A stretch of DNA of 64,000 nucleotides. It comes from Corynebacterium dentalis. Its GTDB lineage: Bacteria > Actinomycetota > Actinomycetes > Mycobacteriales > Mycobacteriaceae. Both the position numbers and the translations under genes were made by a program. Location of the stretch: assembly GCF_900232865.1 (NCBI RefSeq), contig NZ_OCTS01000005.1, forward strand, positions 124,001 through 188,000. The letters are read 5' to 3'. The stretch's first letter is position 1. Each line of letters opens with the position of its first letter. The notes below the pieces were generated by a model. That model was not told where the DNA came from. It made no database searches and saw nothing but the letters and a program-made list of their open reading frames with translations. Shown here piece by piece: positions 9,402 through 20,157 of this stretch.

Positions 9402-10340
9402 ATGAAGCACCTTTTGAGCATCGGAGACCTCTCTGCTGCAGAAATCACAGAGCTCTTGGACGAGGCAGACCGCTTCGCAGAGACTCTGCGGGGCCGGGAG
9501 ATGAAGAAGCTTCCTACTCTGCGTGGGCGCACCATCTTCACCCTGTTCTACGAGAACTCCACCCGCACCCGCAGCTCGTTTGAGACCGCGGGAAAGTGGA
9601 TGAGCGCGGACGTCATCAACATTTCCGCTTCCAGCTCGAGCGTGAAGAAGGGCGAATCCCTCAAAGACACCGCACAGACGCTGAAGGCTGTGGGCGCGGA
9701 CGCGATCATCATGCGCCACCCATCGTCCGGCGCGGCCCAGCAAGTGGCCCGCTGGGTGGACGATATCGCCGTGATCAACGCGGGTGACGGCTCACACCAG
9801 CACCCCACGCAGGCCCTCTTGGATGCCGTGACGATGCGCCAGAAGTTGGGGGATATCTCCGGTAAGCACGTGGCTATCGTCGGCGATATTCTGCACTCTC
9901 GAGTGGCTCGCTCCAACGCACAGCTGCTCACCACGCTGGGTGCCCACGTGACCTTCGTTGCCCCTCCGACGTTGCTGCCATTTGGCGTAGAGAGTTGGGG
10001 AGTGGAAGTCTCTCAAGACTTCGACTCAGTGATCAAGAGCGCCGACGTGGTGATGATGCTCCGCGTGCAGGCTGAGCGCATGCGTGGCGGGTTCTTCCCG
10101 AGCCACCGCGAGTATGCCACCCGTTATGGCCTGTCGCGTGCACGCCGGGAATCCATGCGCGACGATGCCATCGTGATGCACCCCGGCCCGATGCTGCGCG
10201 GCATGGAAATCAACGACGACGTTGCTGACGCACCGAACACCGTGGTGTTGCAGCAGGTCACCGCCGGAGTGCACGTGCGCATGGCCGTGTTGTTCTCACT
10301 GTTGGTGGGCACCGGCCAAGACTTGGAGGGCGCGAAGTAA
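9402..10340 (+). CDS. pyrB: Aspartate carbamoyltransferase catalytic chain
   Basis: The enzyme joins carbamoyl phosphate and aspartate, the first committed pyrimidine step. Carbamoyl phosphate-binding residues are in [11 protein letters not shown] at about residues 49-59, with [13 protein letters not shown] and HPTQALLD further on. The length is 312 residues. No pyrI regulatory chain follows, so control is probably at gene level through PyrR. pyrC starts 3 bases downstream. Confidence 0.97.
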   Translation: MKHLLSIGDLSAAEITELLDEADRFAETLRGREMKKLPTLRGRTIFTLFYENSTRTRSSFETAGKWMSADVINISASSSSVKKGESLKDTAQTLKAVGADAIIMRHPSSGAAQQVARWVDDIAVINAGDGSHQHPTQALLDAVTMRQKLGDISGKHVAIVGDILHSRVARSNAQLLTTLGAHVTFVAPPTLLPFGVESWGVEVSQDFDSVIKSADVVMMLRVQAERMRGGFFPSHREYATRYGLSRARRESMRDDAIVMHPGPMLRGMEINDDVADAPNTVVLQQVTAGVHVRMAVLFSLLVGTGQDLEGAK

Positions 10341-10342
10341 CT

Positions 10343-11755
10343 ATGAGCAACAACGATTCTGTACAGCCGAAAGGACAGGCCGTGAACTCCCACATTATGG
10401 GTACCGCCGATGATTCCGCTTACCCAGCAACGGGCCGCCTGGCAGCACACCCTACGGGTGCTGACAACGAGGTGCTTCTGCAGGGCGTGAAGATCTATGG
10501 CGAAGGCGAGCCAACGGACGTCTTGATCCGCGACGGCAAGATCGCCGAGATCGGTAACGGGCTGAGCACTGACGGCGAAACTCTGGACCTCGACGGCCAA
10601 ATTCTGCTGCCCGGACTAGTAGACATGCACGTGCACCTGCGTGAGCCCGGTCGCGAAGACACCGAGACCGTCGCCACCGGCTCCGCCGCCGCTGCCCAGG
10701 GCGGATTCACCGCCGTGTTCACCATGGCCAATACGGCCCCCGTGACAGACAACCCGAGCATCGCCGAAACCGTCTGGTACAAGGGACAAAACACCAACCT
10801 ATGCGACGTGCACCCCGTGGGCTCCATCTCCAAGAACCTGGAAGGCAGCGAGCTCACCGAGTTCGGCATGATGGCCGAATCCGACGCCAAGGTGCGCATG
10901 TTTTCCGACGACGGCAAGTGCGTGGATGACCCCCGCTTGATGCGCAGAGCCATGGAGTATGCCAAGGGCATGGACGTTTTGCTGGCACAGCACGGCGAAG
11001 AGCCCCGCCTGACCGAAGGCGCGGTGGCGCACGAGGGTGAGCAGGCTGCCAAGTTGGGCCTGACCGGATGGCCCCGCGTGGCGGAGGAATCCATCGTGGC
11101 GCGCGATGCCATCATGGCCCGCGACTACGGTGGCCGCCTGCACATCTGCCACGCCTCCACCGAGGGAACCGTGGAACTGCTCAAGTGGGCCAAAGCTCAG
11201 AACATTCCGCTGTCCGCCGAGGTCACTCCGCATCACCTGCTGCTGACCGACGAGCGCCTAGAAACCTACGACGGCGTCAACCGCGTCAACCCTCCACTGC
11301 GTGAACAGCGCGACGTGGACGCACTGCGCCAGGCACTCATCGACGGCACCGTGGACTGCGTGGCCACCGACCACGCCCCGCACGGATCCGAAGAGAAGTG
11401 CTGCGAGTTCGATAAGGCCCGCCCCGGCATGCTGGGACTGGAAACCTCGTTGGCTCTCATCGCGCAGATCTTCGTGCTGGGCGGAGACCAAGACTGGCGC
11501 TTCATCGCGCGCGTCATGTCCGAGCGTCCCGCTCAGATCACCAAGCTGCCCGGACACGGACGTCCCATCGCCGTGGACGAACCAGCCAACCTCTGCGTGG
11601 TCGATACGCAGCGCAGCTGGGTCGCCACCGGTGAAGACATGGCATCGAAGTCCCGCAACACCCCGTACGAAGGCATGGATATGCCCGTTCGCATCAGCAC
11701 CACGCTGCTCCGCGGAGCAGTGACCTGCCGAGACGGACAAGCAGTCACCGCCTAA
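10343..11755 (+). CDS. pyrC: Dihydroorotase
   Basis: A type I, zinc-dependent cyclic amidohydrolase making dihydroorotate. The metal motif [10 protein letters not shown] is at about residue 94, with HICHAST and [11 protein letters not shown] contributing further histidines and ATDHAPH the late aspartate. The product from the ATG at 10343 has about 40 residues before the conserved core. An in-frame GTG at 10382 has a good AAAGGA site 6 bases upstream and would trim 13 of them, so the true start is uncertain. Confidence 0.95.
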   Translation: MSNNDSVQPKGQAVNSHIMGTADDSAYPATGRLAAHPTGADNEVLLQGVKIYGEGEPTDVLIRDGKIAEIGNGLSTDGETLDLDGQILLPGLVDMHVHLREPGREDTETVATGSAAAAQGGFTAVFTMANTAPVTDNPSIAETVWYKGQNTNLCDVHPVGSISKNLEGSELTEFGMMAESDAKVRMFSDDGKCVDDPRLMRRAMEYAKGMDVLLAQHGEEPRLTEGAVAHEGEQAAKLGLTGWPRVAEESIVARDAIMARDYGGRLHICHASTEGTVELLKWAKAQNIPLSAEVTPHHLLLTDERLETYDGVNRVNPPLREQRDVDALRQALIDGTVDCVATDHAPHGSEEKCCEFDKARPGMLGLETSLALIAQIFVLGGDQDWRFIARVMSERPAQITKLPGHGRPIAVDEPANLCVVDTQRSWVATGEDMASKSRNTPYEGMDMPVRISTTLLRGAVTCRDGQAVTA

Positions 11756-11777
11756 ACCCCCGAAAGATAGTCATGGG

Positions 11778-11802
11778 CGCCAGGCAAGAGACAGGCTTGG
11801 CG
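11778..11802 (+). promoter_or_regulatory. Stem-loop in the carA leader
   Basis: CGCCAGGC (11778-11785) pairs with GCTTGGCG (11795-11802), allowing one G-U, around a 9-base loop in the 83-base pyrC-carA gap. No U-run follows. It may be an mRNA control or stability element. Function unknown. Confidence 0.4.
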
Positions 11803-11838
11803 TCGGACACAAAGAAACAAAGAGAACAGGACACAACA

Positions 11839-12984
11839 ATGACGAACACTGCAGCAGCCCTCGTACTAGCTGACGGTCGTATCTTCCGGGGACGGGCCTT
11901 CGGCGCGGAGGGATCCACGCTGGGAGAGGCCGTGTTCACCACCGCCATGACCGGCTACCAAGAGACCATGACGGACCCTAGCTACCACCAGCAGATCGTG
12001 GTGGCGACCGCCCCACAGATCGGCAACACGGGATGGAACGACGAAGATTCCGAGTCCCGCGGTGACAAGATCTGGATCGCCGGCCTGGTAGTGCGAGACC
12101 TGTCCCGTCGCGTGTCTAACTGGCGCGCAGACCGTTCCCTCGAAGAAGAGATGAAGGAACAGGGCATCATCGGCATCCAGGGCGTGGACACCCGCGCTGT
12201 GGTGCGCCACCTCCGCGACCAAGGCTCCGTGGCCGCCGGACTGTTCTCCGGCGAGGCCGTGACCACCGACGAGGACATGCTCTCCCAGGTCAAGGCCCAA
12301 CCGACCATGGTGGGTGCAGACCTGGCAGCCGATGTGTCCACCGACGATGTGTATGTGATCGACGCCGAGGGCGCGCACAAGCACACGGTGATCGCCTACG
12401 ACATGGGAATCAAAACCAACACGCCACGCGAATTCTCCCGCCGCGGCGTGCGCACCGTGGTGGTGCCATCGGATACCACCTTCGAGCGGGTGCAGGAACT
12501 AATGAAGGAATACTCGGTGACCGGCGTGTTCGTGTCCAACGGTCCCGGCGACCCGGCTACCGCTGACGTAACCATCGAACAAGTCAAGAAGGTCCTCGAG
12601 GCCAAGATTCCATTCTTCGGCATCTGCTTCGGCAACCAGATCCTGGGCCGCGCCCTGGGTATGGAGACCTACAAGCTCAAGTTCGGGCACCGCGGCGTCA
12701 ACGTGCCCGTGATCGACCACCGCACCGGTCGCATCGATATCACCGCCCAGAACCACGGCTTCGCGCTCAAGGGCACGGCGGGCGAGGAGTTCGAGACCCC
12801 ATTCGGACCCGCTGAGGTCACGCACACCTGCCTTAATGACGACGTGGTGGAGGGCGTGGCCCTCAAGGATGGATCTGCCTTCTCCGTGCAGTACCACCCA
12901 GAATCCGCCGCCGGCCCGCACGATTCCAACTCTCTGTTCGACCAGTTCGTAGAGCGCCTAGACCAAGAACAGTCCGCGTCTTAA
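11839..12984 (+). CDS. carA: Carbamoyl phosphate synthase small subunit
   Basis: The glutaminase subunit hydrolyses glutamine and passes ammonia to CarB for carbamoyl phosphate, shared by pyrimidine and arginine synthesis. The 381-residue product starts MTNTAAALVLADGR. The class I amidotransferase triad is visible: Cys in FFGICFGNQ, then His and Glu in QYHPESAAGPHD. The SNGPGDP oxyanion segment precedes it. The ATG at 11839 fits the conserved N-terminus; the frame is open upstream but not family-like. Confidence 0.97.
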   Translation: MTNTAAALVLADGRIFRGRAFGAEGSTLGEAVFTTAMTGYQETMTDPSYHQQIVVATAPQIGNTGWNDEDSESRGDKIWIAGLVVRDLSRRVSNWRADRSLEEEMKEQGIIGIQGVDTRAVVRHLRDQGSVAAGLFSGEAVTTDEDMLSQVKAQPTMVGADLAADVSTDDVYVIDAEGAHKHTVIAYDMGIKTNTPREFSRRGVRTVVVPSDTTFERVQELMKEYSVTGVFVSNGPGDPATADVTIEQVKKVLEAKIPFFGICFGNQILGRALGMETYKLKFGHRGVNVPVIDHRTGRIDITAQNHGFALKGTAGEEFETPFGPAEVTHTCLNDDVVEGVALKDGSAFSVQYHPESAAGPHDSNSLFDQFVERLDQEQSAS

Positions 12985-13045
12985 CTCGACGAGTACCTCA
13001 CTCACTTAAGTCATCACCTCAATCAATAACTAGGAGATTCATTCC

Positions 13046-16000
13046 ATGCCACGTCGGGAAGACATCAAGCACGTACTCGTCATCGGTTCCGGCCCCATCG
13101 TGATCGGTCAGGCCTGTGAGTTTGACTACTCGGGCACCCAGGCCTGCCGCGTCCTCAAGGAAGAGGGCCTACGAGTTACCCTGATCAACTCCAACCCCGC
13201 CACGATCATGACGGACCCGGAGTTCGCGGATCACACCTACATCGAGCCCATCCAGCCGGGCTACATCGAAAAGATCTTCGCCGCAGAGCAGGCCGCTGGC
13301 CACAAGGTCGACGCCGTACTGGCCACCTTGGGTGGACAGACCGCATTGAATGCTGCGATCCAGCTGGATCGCCTGGGCATCCTGGACAAATACGGCGTGG
13401 AGCTCATCGGTGCGGACATCGATGCCATCGAGCGCGGCGAGGACCGCCAGAAGTTCAAGGACATCGTGGCCAAGATCGGCGGCGATTCCGCTCGTTCCGC
13501 CGTGTGCCACAACATGGACGAAGTGCATGCAGCCGTGGCTGAGCTGGGACTTCCCGTGGTGGTTCGCCCGTCCTTCACCATGGGTGGCCTGGGCTCCGGC
13601 TTGGCTTATAACAACGAAGACCTCAACCGCATCGCCGGCGGCGGCCTGGCCGCTTCTCCGGAAGCTAACGTGCTGATCGAAGAGTCCATCCTGGGATGGA
13701 AGGAATTCGAGCTGGAGCTGATGCGTGATGGCAAGGACAACGTGGTGGTTGTCTGTTCCATTGAGAACGTGGACGCTCTGGGCGTGCACACCGGTGATTC
13801 CGTGACCGTGGCTCCGTCCATGACGCTGACCGACCGCGAGTTTCAGACCATGCGTGACCAGGGCCTAGCCATCTTGCGCGAGGTGGGCGTGGACACCGGC
13901 GGATGTAACATCCAGTTCGCTATCAACCCAGATGACGGTCGCATCATCACCATCGAGATGAACCCACGTGTGTCCCGTTCCTCTGCGCTGGCTTCCAAGG
14001 CCACGGGCTTCCCAATCGCCAAGCTGGCTGCAAAGTTGGCCATCGGTTACACCTTGGATGAAGTGCGTAATGACATCACCGAGGTCACCCCAGCTGCTTT
14101 CGAGCCGACGCTGGACTATGTGATCGTCAAGGCTCCTCGCTTCGCATTCGAGAAGTTCCCCGGTGCTGATGACACGCTGACCACCACGATGAAGTCCGTG
14201 GGTGAGGCCATGGCCATCGGCCGGAACTACATCACCGGCTTGAATAAGGTCATGCGGTCCCTGGAGACCAAGCAGACCGGCTTCTGGACCACCGCTGACG
14301 AGTACTTCGCTGGCGAGCGCGCCACCGACAAGGACGCGGTGCTGGAAGATCTAACCCGCCCGACCGAGGGTCGCATGTACGACGTTGAGCTGGCCCTGCG
14401 CCTGGGTGCCACCATCGACGAGGTCTACGAGGCGTCCAAAATCGACCCATGGTTCTTGGAGGAAGTCCAGGCTCTGGTTGATTTCCGCAACCAGCTAGAA
14501 AATGCGCCGGTACTGGACGAACAGCTGCTGCGCGAAGCCAAGTACCTGGGCCTGTCTGACCGGCAGATCGCCGCGCTGCGGCCAGAATTGGCAGGGGAGG
14601 ACGGCGTGCGTTCGCTGCGCTGGTCCCTGGGAGTGCGTCCAGTCTTCAAGACCGTGGACACCTGCGCCGCTGAGTTCGAGGCCAAGACCCCATACCACTA
14701 CTCTTCCTACGAGTTGGATCCCGCAGCCGAGACTGAGGTGACCCCGCAGACGGAAAAGAAGAAGGTTCTGATCCTGGGCTCCGGCCCGAACCGCATCGGC
14801 CAGGGCATTGAGTTCGACTACTCCTGTGTCCATGCTGCGCTCGAGCTGTCCCGTGTGGGCTACGAGACCGTCATGATCAACTGCAACCCGGAGACCGTAT
14901 CCACGGACTACGACACTGCAGATCGTCTGTACTTTGAGCCGCTGACCTTCGAAGACGTCATGGAGGTCTACAACGCGGAAGCCGAGTCCGGCGAGATCGC
15001 CGGAGTCATCGTGCAGCTGGGCGGCCAGACCCCACTGGGCTTGGCACAGCGACTGGCAGATGCCGGTGTGCCTGTCGTCGGAACGTCGCCGGAGGCCATC
15101 AACCTGGCTGAGGACCGCGGCGAATTCGGCAAGGTTCTGGAGAAGGCCGAACTGCCTGCTCCTGCATACGGCACCGCTACCTCCTTCGAAGAAGCTCGGG
15201 ACGTCGCATCCCGCATCGGTTACCCCGTGCTGGTGCGTCCGTCCTACGTGCTGGGCGGCCGCGGCATGGAAATCGTCTACGACGAGCCATCCCTCGAGGA
15301 CTACATCTCTCGCGCCACCGAAATCACCGATGACCACCCAGTGCTCGTGGATCGCTTCTTGGACTCCGCCATCGAAATCGACGTGGACGCGCTGTGCGAT
15401 GGGGAAGAGGTCTTCCTCGCAGGCGTGATGGAGCACATCGAGGAAGCCGGCATTCACTCCGGTGACTCCGCATGTGCCCTGCCTCCAATGACGCTGGGAC
15501 CTGAGGACATCGAGAATGTGCGCCGCTCCACCCAGGCGCTGGCTCACGGCATTGGTGTCAAGGGCCTGATGAACGTTCAGTTCGCGCTGAAGGACGACAT
15601 CCTCTACGTTATCGAGGCCAACCCTCGCGCATCCCGCACTGTGCCATTCGTATCCAAGGCCACCGGTACGCCACTGGCCAAGGCTGCCGCGCGCATCATG
15701 CTGGGAAGCACCCTGCAGGAGCTGCAGTCCGAGGGAATGATCCCGACCGATCGCGACGGTGGATCGCTGCCACTGGGGCATGCCATTGCGGTGAAGGAAG
15801 CGGTCATGCCGTTCAACCGTTTCCGCAGCCCAGACGGCAAGGTGTTGGATTCCCTGCTGAGTCCCGAGATGAAGTCCACCGGTGAGGTCATGGGTCTTGA
15901 TTCTGACTTCGGCACAGCTTTCGCGAAGTCTCAGGAGGGCGCATTTGGTTCCCTGCCCACCTCCGGCACGGTGTTCGTGTCCGTGGCTAACCGCGACAAG

Positions 16001-16381
16001 CGCACCTTGATGCTTCCGATCATGCGCTTGGCCGACCTAGGCTTCGAGATTCTCGCCACCGAGGGCACCGCCCAGATGCTCAAGCGCAACGGCGTGCCGT
16101 GTGAGGTTGTCGCCAAGCTGTCCAGCATCAACGAAGAGTCCGAGGATCGAGCACGCTCTGTGGTGGACTACATCAACGAGGGCAAGGTGGACCTCATCCT
16201 TAACACTCCGGCAGGTTCTGCTGGTGCACGTCACGATGGCTACGACATCCGCGCTGCCGCAGTGAACATGGGTGTCGCCGCGATCACCACTGTTCAGGGC
16301 TGTGTGGCCGCTGTTCAGGGCATCGCGGCACTCCAGGGCGCTGACACCGAGGTGCGAGCAATCCAGGATTTGCAGCATTAA
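13046..16381 (+). CDS. carB: Carbamoyl phosphate synthase large subunit
   Basis: A 1111-residue synthetase with two homologous ATP-grasp halves. The first begins [20 protein letters not shown] and the second, at about residue 570, [20 protein letters not shown]. Each has an [20 protein letters not shown] metal loop ([15 protein letters not shown]). The C-terminal MGS-like allosteric domain begins at about residue 970 ([12 protein letters not shown]), where UMP and ornithine act in other bacteria. An AGGAG site precedes the ATG. Confidence 0.98.
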   Translation: MPRREDIKHVLVIGSGPIVIGQACEFDYSGTQACRVLKEEGLRVTLINSNPATIMTDPEFADHTYIEPIQPGYIEKIFAAEQAAGHKVDAVLATLGGQTALNAAIQLDRLGILDKYGVELIGADIDAIERGEDRQKFKDIVAKIGGDSARSAVCHNMDEVHAAVAELGLPVVVRPSFTMGGLGSGLAYNNEDLNRIAGGGLAASPEANVLIEESILGWKEFELELMRDGKDNVVVVCSIENVDALGVHTGDSVTVAPSMTLTDREFQTMRDQGLAILREVGVDTGGCNIQFAINPDDGRIITIEMNPRVSRSSALASKATGFPIAKLAAKLAIGYTLDEVRNDITEVTPAAFEPTLDYVIVKAPRFAFEKFPGADDTLTTTMKSVGEAMAIGRNYITGLNKVMRSLETKQTGFWTTADEYFAGERATDKDAVLEDLTRPTEGRMYDVELALRLGATIDEVYEASKIDPWFLEEVQALVDFRNQLENAPVLDEQLLREAKYLGLSDRQIAALRPELAGEDGVRSLRWSLGVRPVFKTVDTCAAEFEAKTPYHYSSYELDPAAETEVTPQTEKKKVLILGSGPNRIGQGIEFDYSCVHAALELSRVGYETVMINCNPETVSTDYDTADRLYFEPLTFEDVMEVYNAEAESGEIAGVIVQLGGQTPLGLAQRLADAGVPVVGTSPEAINLAEDRGEFGKVLEKAELPAPAYGTATSFEEARDVASRIGYPVLVRPSYVLGGRGMEIVYDEPSLEDYISRATEITDDHPVLVDRFLDSAIEIDVDALCDGEEVFLAGVMEHIEEAGIHSGDSACALPPMTLGPEDIENVRRSTQALAHGIGVKGLMNVQFALKDDILYVIEANPRASRTVPFVSKATGTPLAKAAARIMLGSTLQELQSEGMIPTDRDGGSLPLGHAIAVKEAVMPFNRFRSPDGKVLDSLLSPEMKSTGEVMGLDSDFGTAFAKSQEGAFGSLPTSGTVFVSVANRDKRTLMLPIMRLADLGFEILATEGTAQMLKRNGVPCEVVAKLSSINEESEDRARSVVDYINEGKVDLILNTPAGSAGARHDGYDIRAAAVNMGVAAITTVQGCVAAVQGIAALQGADTEVRAIQDLQH

Positions 16382-16418
16382 TTGATCGATCTGCACGGCT
16401 CTCGCGTGTGAATGACGC

Positions 16419-16443
16419 AGGGGCCTGTGCGCCCCTCGTTTTC
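16419..16443 (+). terminator. Terminator or attenuator-like hairpin between carB and pyrF
   Basis: AGGGGC (16419-16424) pairs with GCCCCT (16431-16436) around a 6-base loop, followed by CGTTTTC. The short stem and T-run look like a weak intrinsic terminator that would reduce read-through into pyrF. A TATAGA further on might restart transcription. Confidence 0.5.
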
Positions 16444-16464
16444 ATATAGAAAGGCACTTGTTTC

Positions 16465-17310
16465 ATGGTTGGTTCTCCAGCCCACTCCCGCCCGGAGGGC
16501 ACGTTCGGTCAGCGATTCGTCGAGCGCGCGGCCACATACGGCCCAGTGTGCGTGGGGATCGACCCACACGCACAGTTAATGCAGGACTGGGGCTTGGAGG
16601 CCAACGTTGATGGCCTGCGTCAGTTCACGGACATCTGCGTGGAGGCCTTCGCAGAGACCGCCTGTGTGGTCAAGCCGCAGGTTGCGTTTTATGAGCGTTT
16701 CGGTTCGGCCGGGTTCGCAGTTCTGGAACGTGCGTTGTCCGCGTTGCGCGCTGCTGGTGTATTGGTTATTGCCGACGCTAAGCGCGGTGACATTGGATCC
16801 ACGATGGCTGGCTACGCCACTGCGTGGTTGGATGACAGCTCGCCCTTGTGCGCAGACGCGGTCACGGTATCGCCATGGTTGGGCTTCGGTTCCTTGGAGC
16901 CGGTAATGCAGGCGGCGGAACAATCTCATAGGGGAGCGATTGTTCTGGCTGCTACGTCGAATCCTGAGGCTCCCTCTGTGCAGCTGGCAGACGTGCGCGG
17001 GGTCACCCTTGCACAAAGCATCGTCAACCAGGTTGCGCAGCGAAATGCTGTTCATGAGGGTCCTGGCAACTTGGGCGTGGTGGTGGGCGCAACCGTGGAT
17101 AATCCACCTCAACTCGATGAAGTTGGTGGCATGATTCTCATGCCGGGAGTGGGAGCCCAGGGCGGATCGTTCGCAGATGTGGAGCGAATAGCCGGTGCCG
17201 CCGAGGCACTGGCATGTCCAAATGTTTCCCGCGGAGTGCTCAAGCGAGGGCCTGACGTGGGCGAAATATCTGACGCAGTGATGGAAATGCGTGCTAGTTA
17301 TTTGAAATAG
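16465..17310 (+). CDS. pyrF: Orotidine 5'-phosphate decarboxylase (PyrF type 2)
   Basis: The enzyme decarboxylates OMP to UMP, the last step of de novo synthesis. The 281-residue length and VCVGIDPHAQLM start are typical of the long actinobacterial PyrF type. The catalytic Asp-Lys motif is VIADAKRGDIGSTM, from about residue 93. LMPGVGAQGG is the phosphate-binding loop. No pyrD or pyrE is in the window, so those steps are encoded elsewhere. Confidence 0.95.
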   Translation: MVGSPAHSRPEGTFGQRFVERAATYGPVCVGIDPHAQLMQDWGLEANVDGLRQFTDICVEAFAETACVVKPQVAFYERFGSAGFAVLERALSALRAAGVLVIADAKRGDIGSTMAGYATAWLDDSSPLCADAVTVSPWLGFGSLEPVMQAAEQSHRGAIVLAATSNPEAPSVQLADVRGVTLAQSIVNQVAQRNAVHEGPGNLGVVVGATVDNPPQLDEVGGMILMPGVGAQGGSFADVERIAGAAEALACPNVSRGVLKRGPDVGEISDAVMEMRASYLK

Positions 17311-17576
17311 CGCTGATGAGTAGTGGTACACTTTCTCGGGTTAGGGCTGTTGAGCGCACGGTGATCCTCGTGGTCACGAGGGTAAACACTCAGATTCGGC
17401 ACACAGATCGCTGAATTGCGGCATAGATAACTCGCCTTGAGTATTGCCTGTACGAACTTACCGAGTACTTCGTGTAAGTTCGTCAGCATCGTTGCTGCTA
17501 CTCCCATGAGTTTCTGCAACACCCTAGACGTAGTTACGTACAAGACATTCGACTAGAACCTACAACGGAGGATCCC
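17311..17576 (+). ncRNA. Structured leader of mihF (candidate cis-acting RNA)
   Basis: The 266-base gap contains a possible promoter (TTGAAA at 17302-17307 and TACACT at 17327-17332, spacing 19) and then five candidate stem-loops: 17366-17381 (CCTCGTG/CACGAGG), 17394-17416 (ATTCGGC/GCTGAAT with a G-U), 17430-17442 (ACTC/GAGT), 17452-17483 (10-bp perfect ACGAACTTAC/GTAAGTTCGT), and 17491-17520 (GTTGC/GCAAC enclosing ACTC/GAGT). A CGGAGG ribosome-binding site ends it. No long ORF is present. The function and any family membership are unknown. Confidence 0.55.
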
Positions 17577-17897
17577 GTGGCACTTCCCCAGTTGACCCCG
17601 GAGCAGCGTGCAGAAGCACTCAAGAAGGCTGCAGAAGCTCGTAAGGCACGCGCGGAGCTGCGCGAGAAGCTGAAGCGAGGCGGCACCGATCTCAAGCAGG
17701 TGCTCAAGGACGCTGAAACCGACCCGATTCTGGGCAAGATGAAGGTTTCCGCACTGCTCGTATCTTTGCCAAAGGTGGGCAAGGTCAAGGCAGAGGAGAT
17801 CATGAACCAGCTGGAGATCGCTCCTACCCGCCGCTTGCGCGGCCTGGGCGACCGCCAGCGTCGCGCACTCCTGGAGCACTTCGGCTTCGAGGAGTAA
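17577..17897 (+). CDS. mihF: Actinobacterial integration host factor-like DNA-binding protein
   Basis: A 106-residue basic nucleoid protein of the mIHF/sIHF family, unrelated to heterodimeric IHF. It has a helical N-terminus ([20 protein letters not shown]) and a C-terminal helix-two-turn-helix region with [16 protein letters not shown] and [18 protein letters not shown]. In mycobacteria and Streptomyces the protein shapes the chromosome and is essential or important. The start is a GTG behind CGGAGG. gmk begins 4 bases after the stop. Confidence 0.95.
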   Translation: MALPQLTPEQRAEALKKAAEARKARAELREKLKRGGTDLKQVLKDAETDPILGKMKVSALLVSLPKVGKVKAEEIMNQLEIAPTRRLRGLGDRQRRALLEHFGFEE

Positions 17898-17901
17898 GTC
17901 G

Positions 17902-18474
17902 GTGACCAACGACACAGCTGAGGGGAGGGTCGTTGTTCTGGCTGGACCATCTGCAGTGGGTAAATCCACTGTTGTGTCCAAGCTGCGAAACGACGTCCCT
18001 CGACTCTTCTTCAGTGTGTCGATGACCACTCGCGATCCCCGTCCGGGAGAAGTAGATGGGCAGGATTACATCTACGTTTCCCGGGAGGATTTTCGTGAGG
18101 CCATCGAGGCCTCCAAGATGCTGGAATGGGCGGAAATCCATGGGGGCTTGCAGCTCTCAGGAACGCCGCGCGTTCCAGTGGAAGAAGCAATCGCTGAGGG
18201 CCGCCCCGTGCTCATCGAGGTTGACCTCGAGGGCGCGCGCAACATCAAGCGCCTCATGCCAAACGTGGAACTGGTCTTCCTAGCCCCACCGTCGTGGGAG
18301 ATCCTGGTAGACCGGCTGACTGGACGTGGCACCGAGAGCCAAGATGTGATCGACCGCCGGTTAAAAACCGCGCGCGTTGAGATGGCCGCTCAGGATGAGT
18401 TCGACAGAGTAGTGGTTAACGACGACCTCAATACGGCAGTAGCTGAGATCTCTGGAATCCTCCAGGGCTCCTAA
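17902..18474 (+). CDS. gmk: Guanylate kinase
   Basis: The enzyme phosphorylates GMP or dGMP with ATP. The 190-residue product has the P-loop [10 protein letters not shown] near residue 13, the GMP-binding [15 protein letters not shown] segment, and [13 protein letters not shown] as in the family. The GTG start is 4 bases after mihF, so they are probably cotranscribed. Confidence 0.96.
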   Translation: MTNDTAEGRVVVLAGPSAVGKSTVVSKLRNDVPRLFFSVSMTTRDPRPGEVDGQDYIYVSREDFREAIEASKMLEWAEIHGGLQLSGTPRVPVEEAIAEGRPVLIEVDLEGARNIKRLMPNVELVFLAPPSWEILVDRLTGRGTESQDVIDRRLKTARVEMAAQDEFDRVVVNDDLNTAVAEISGILQGS

Positions 18475-18540
18475 CCAGCCCGCTGCGTGCGTGAGAACCG
18501 CACAGCCCCTTGAAGTATTTTAAAAGAGAAGGTGTACAAC

Positions 18541-18822
18541 GTGGAAAATCAGGACGTGAACTCGAACGAGACGGTGTTCGATCCACCAGTAGGAATCACC
18601 AACCCGCCGATCGATGAGCTCCTGACCAAGGTTTCTTCTAAGTACGCGCTGGTGATTTTAGCCGCTAAGCGTGCGCGACAGATCAACGATTACTTCCAGA
18701 CCATCGATGAGGGAGTCTTCGAGTTTGTTGGCCCGCTGGTGACCCCAGACGTGCAGGAAAAGCCTTTGTCCATTGCTCTGCGCGAGATCAACCAGGATCT
18801 CTTGGAGCACACCGAGGGTTAG
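18541..18822 (+). CDS. rpoZ: RNA polymerase omega subunit
   Basis: The omega subunit helps assemble and stabilise beta-prime. The 93-residue product has the family core [20 protein letters not shown] and [11 protein letters not shown] place the start at the GTG at 18541, because AGAGAAGG lies 8 bases upstream; a GTG at 18532 overlaps that site. The actinobacterial insert [14 protein letters not shown] is present before the C-terminal helix. Confidence 0.95.
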   Translation: MENQDVNSNETVFDPPVGITNPPIDELLTKVSSKYALVILAAKRARQINDYFQTIDEGVFEFVGPLVTPDVQEKPLSIALREINQDLLEHTEG

Positions 18823-18828
18823 ACCCGC

Positions 18829-18834
18829 TAGGCT
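18829..18834 (+). promoter_or_regulatory. Candidate -10 hexamer for leaderless coaBC transcript
   Basis: TAGGCT lies 6 bases before the GTG at 18841. The 18-base gap after rpoZ has no Shine-Dalgarno, so a leaderless mRNA is likely. Confidence 0.45.
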
Positions 18835-18840
18835 GTCCGT

Positions 18841-20157
18841 GTGAGTAATTCAACCAACGGATCACCCAACGGCTCTGCGCAAAAAATGCCGCTCCGCGTC
18901 TTAATAGGCGTTGGGGGCGGCATTGCAGCGTATAAAGCTGCCCACCTGGTTCGTTACTTCAAGGAATCCTCCCATGAAGTGCACGTTATCCCGACGCGCA
19001 GCGCACTGAAGTTTGTTGGCGCAGCGACGTTCGAGGCCTTGAGTGGCAATCCCGTGTCCACCGATGTTTTTGACAATGTGGATGAGGTGCAGCACGTGCG
19101 CCTGGGCCAAGAGGCTGACTTGATTGTCATCGCTCCAGCGACTGCCGACCTACTTGCGCGTCTGGCTACCGGACGGGCAGACGACCTGCTGACGTCGAGC
19201 TGCTTGGTGTCAACATGCCCGATCGTCCTCGCTCCGGCAATGCACACAGAGATGTGGGAGAACGCTGCAACACAAGCTAATGTCCGCACCCTGCGGGAGC
19301 GCGGCATCACCGTCATCGAGCCGGCACATGGCCGTCTGACGGGGAAGGATTCCGGTCCAGGCCGGTTGCCTGAACCCGATCACATCGGGGCACTGTCACT
19401 GGCGGTGGCACGCAACCAACACGCCGAGATATTCCGGCAATCCTTGGTGGGCAAGCGCGTGGTGGTCACCGCAGGCGGCACTGAAGAGCCGATCGACCCC
19501 GTGCGTTTTCTCACCAACGCGTCCTCTGGACGCCAAGGATACGCGCTGGCTGATATCGCCGCGCAACGTGGCGCTGACGTGACCCTCATTTCCGCTAGCA
19601 CGGATGTACTGCACACACCCAGTGGGGCAGAGGTAGTGCATGTGCGCACTGCTCTGGAACTCCAAGCCGCGGTACAGGAAGCTGCGCCCCACGCAGATCT
19701 GATGGTTATGGCTGCGGCTGTGGCGGACTATCGGCCAGAGTCAGTGGCGGCGTCGAAAATGAAGAAGGACGGCGACCACGATTTCTCCACGTTGAAGATG
19801 ACCGAGAACCCGGACATCCTGGCGGGCCTCGTTCAGGCACGGAGGGAGGGGGAGATCCCTTCCGAGACGGTCATCGTGGGCTTTGCTGCGGAGACGGGGG
19901 ATGAGAAGAGTAGTCCTCTCGAGCACGCTAAGCGCAAGTTCCTGCGCAAGGGTTGCGACCTGTTGATGTGCAATGCGGTGGGAGAGGGCAAGGTCTTTGG
20001 CCAGGAGGACAATGCGGGCTGGTTGCTGAGCGCTCGCGATACTCCAGGTGCGGAAGGCCGGGAAGATCCCACCGTGATTGACGTGCCTTCGGGACCTAAA
20101 TTGGATGTGGCTGCGCGCATCCTCGACGAAGCAGAAACCCTGCTGACCCCACATTAA
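18841..20157 (+). CDS. coaBC: Bifunctional phosphopantothenoylcysteine decarboxylase / phosphopantothenate-cysteine ligase
   Basis: The protein performs two successive steps of coenzyme A synthesis. The N-terminal CoaC flavoprotein domain (residues about 20-195) shows GVGGGIAAYKAAHLVRYF and the APAMHTEMWEN segment with the substrate-binding PAMHT motif. The C-terminal CoaB domain shows VVTAGGTEEPIDPVRFLTN, AAAVADYRP and the loop KMKKDG. The length of 438 residues is normal. It starts with a GTG. Confidence 0.96.
   Translation: MSNSTNGSPNGSAQKMPLRVLIGVGGGIAAYKAAHLVRYFKESSHEVHVIPTRSALKFVGAATFEALSGNPVSTDVFDNVDEVQHVRLGQEADLIVIAPATADLLARLATGRADDLLTSSCLVSTCPIVLAPAMHTEMWENAATQANVRTLRERGITVIEPAHGRLTGKDSGPGRLPEPDHIGALSLAVARNQHAEIFRQSLVGKRVVVTAGGTEEPIDPVRFLTNASSGRQGYALADIAAQRGADVTLISASTDVLHTPSGAEVVHVRTALELQAAVQEAAPHADLMVMAAAVADYRPESVAASKMKKDGDHDFSTLKMTENPDILAGLVQARREGEIPSETVIVGFAAETGDEKSSPLEHAKRKFLRKGCDLLMCNAVGEGKVFGQEDNAGWLLSARDTPGAEGREDPTVIDVPSGPKLDVAARILDEAETLLTPH

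Noticed and set aside
14495-15781. 428-residue open frame on the minus strand inside carB
   Set aside because: It lies wholly within the conserved carB sequence, has no family-like motif, and is an expected by-product of GC-rich codon use.
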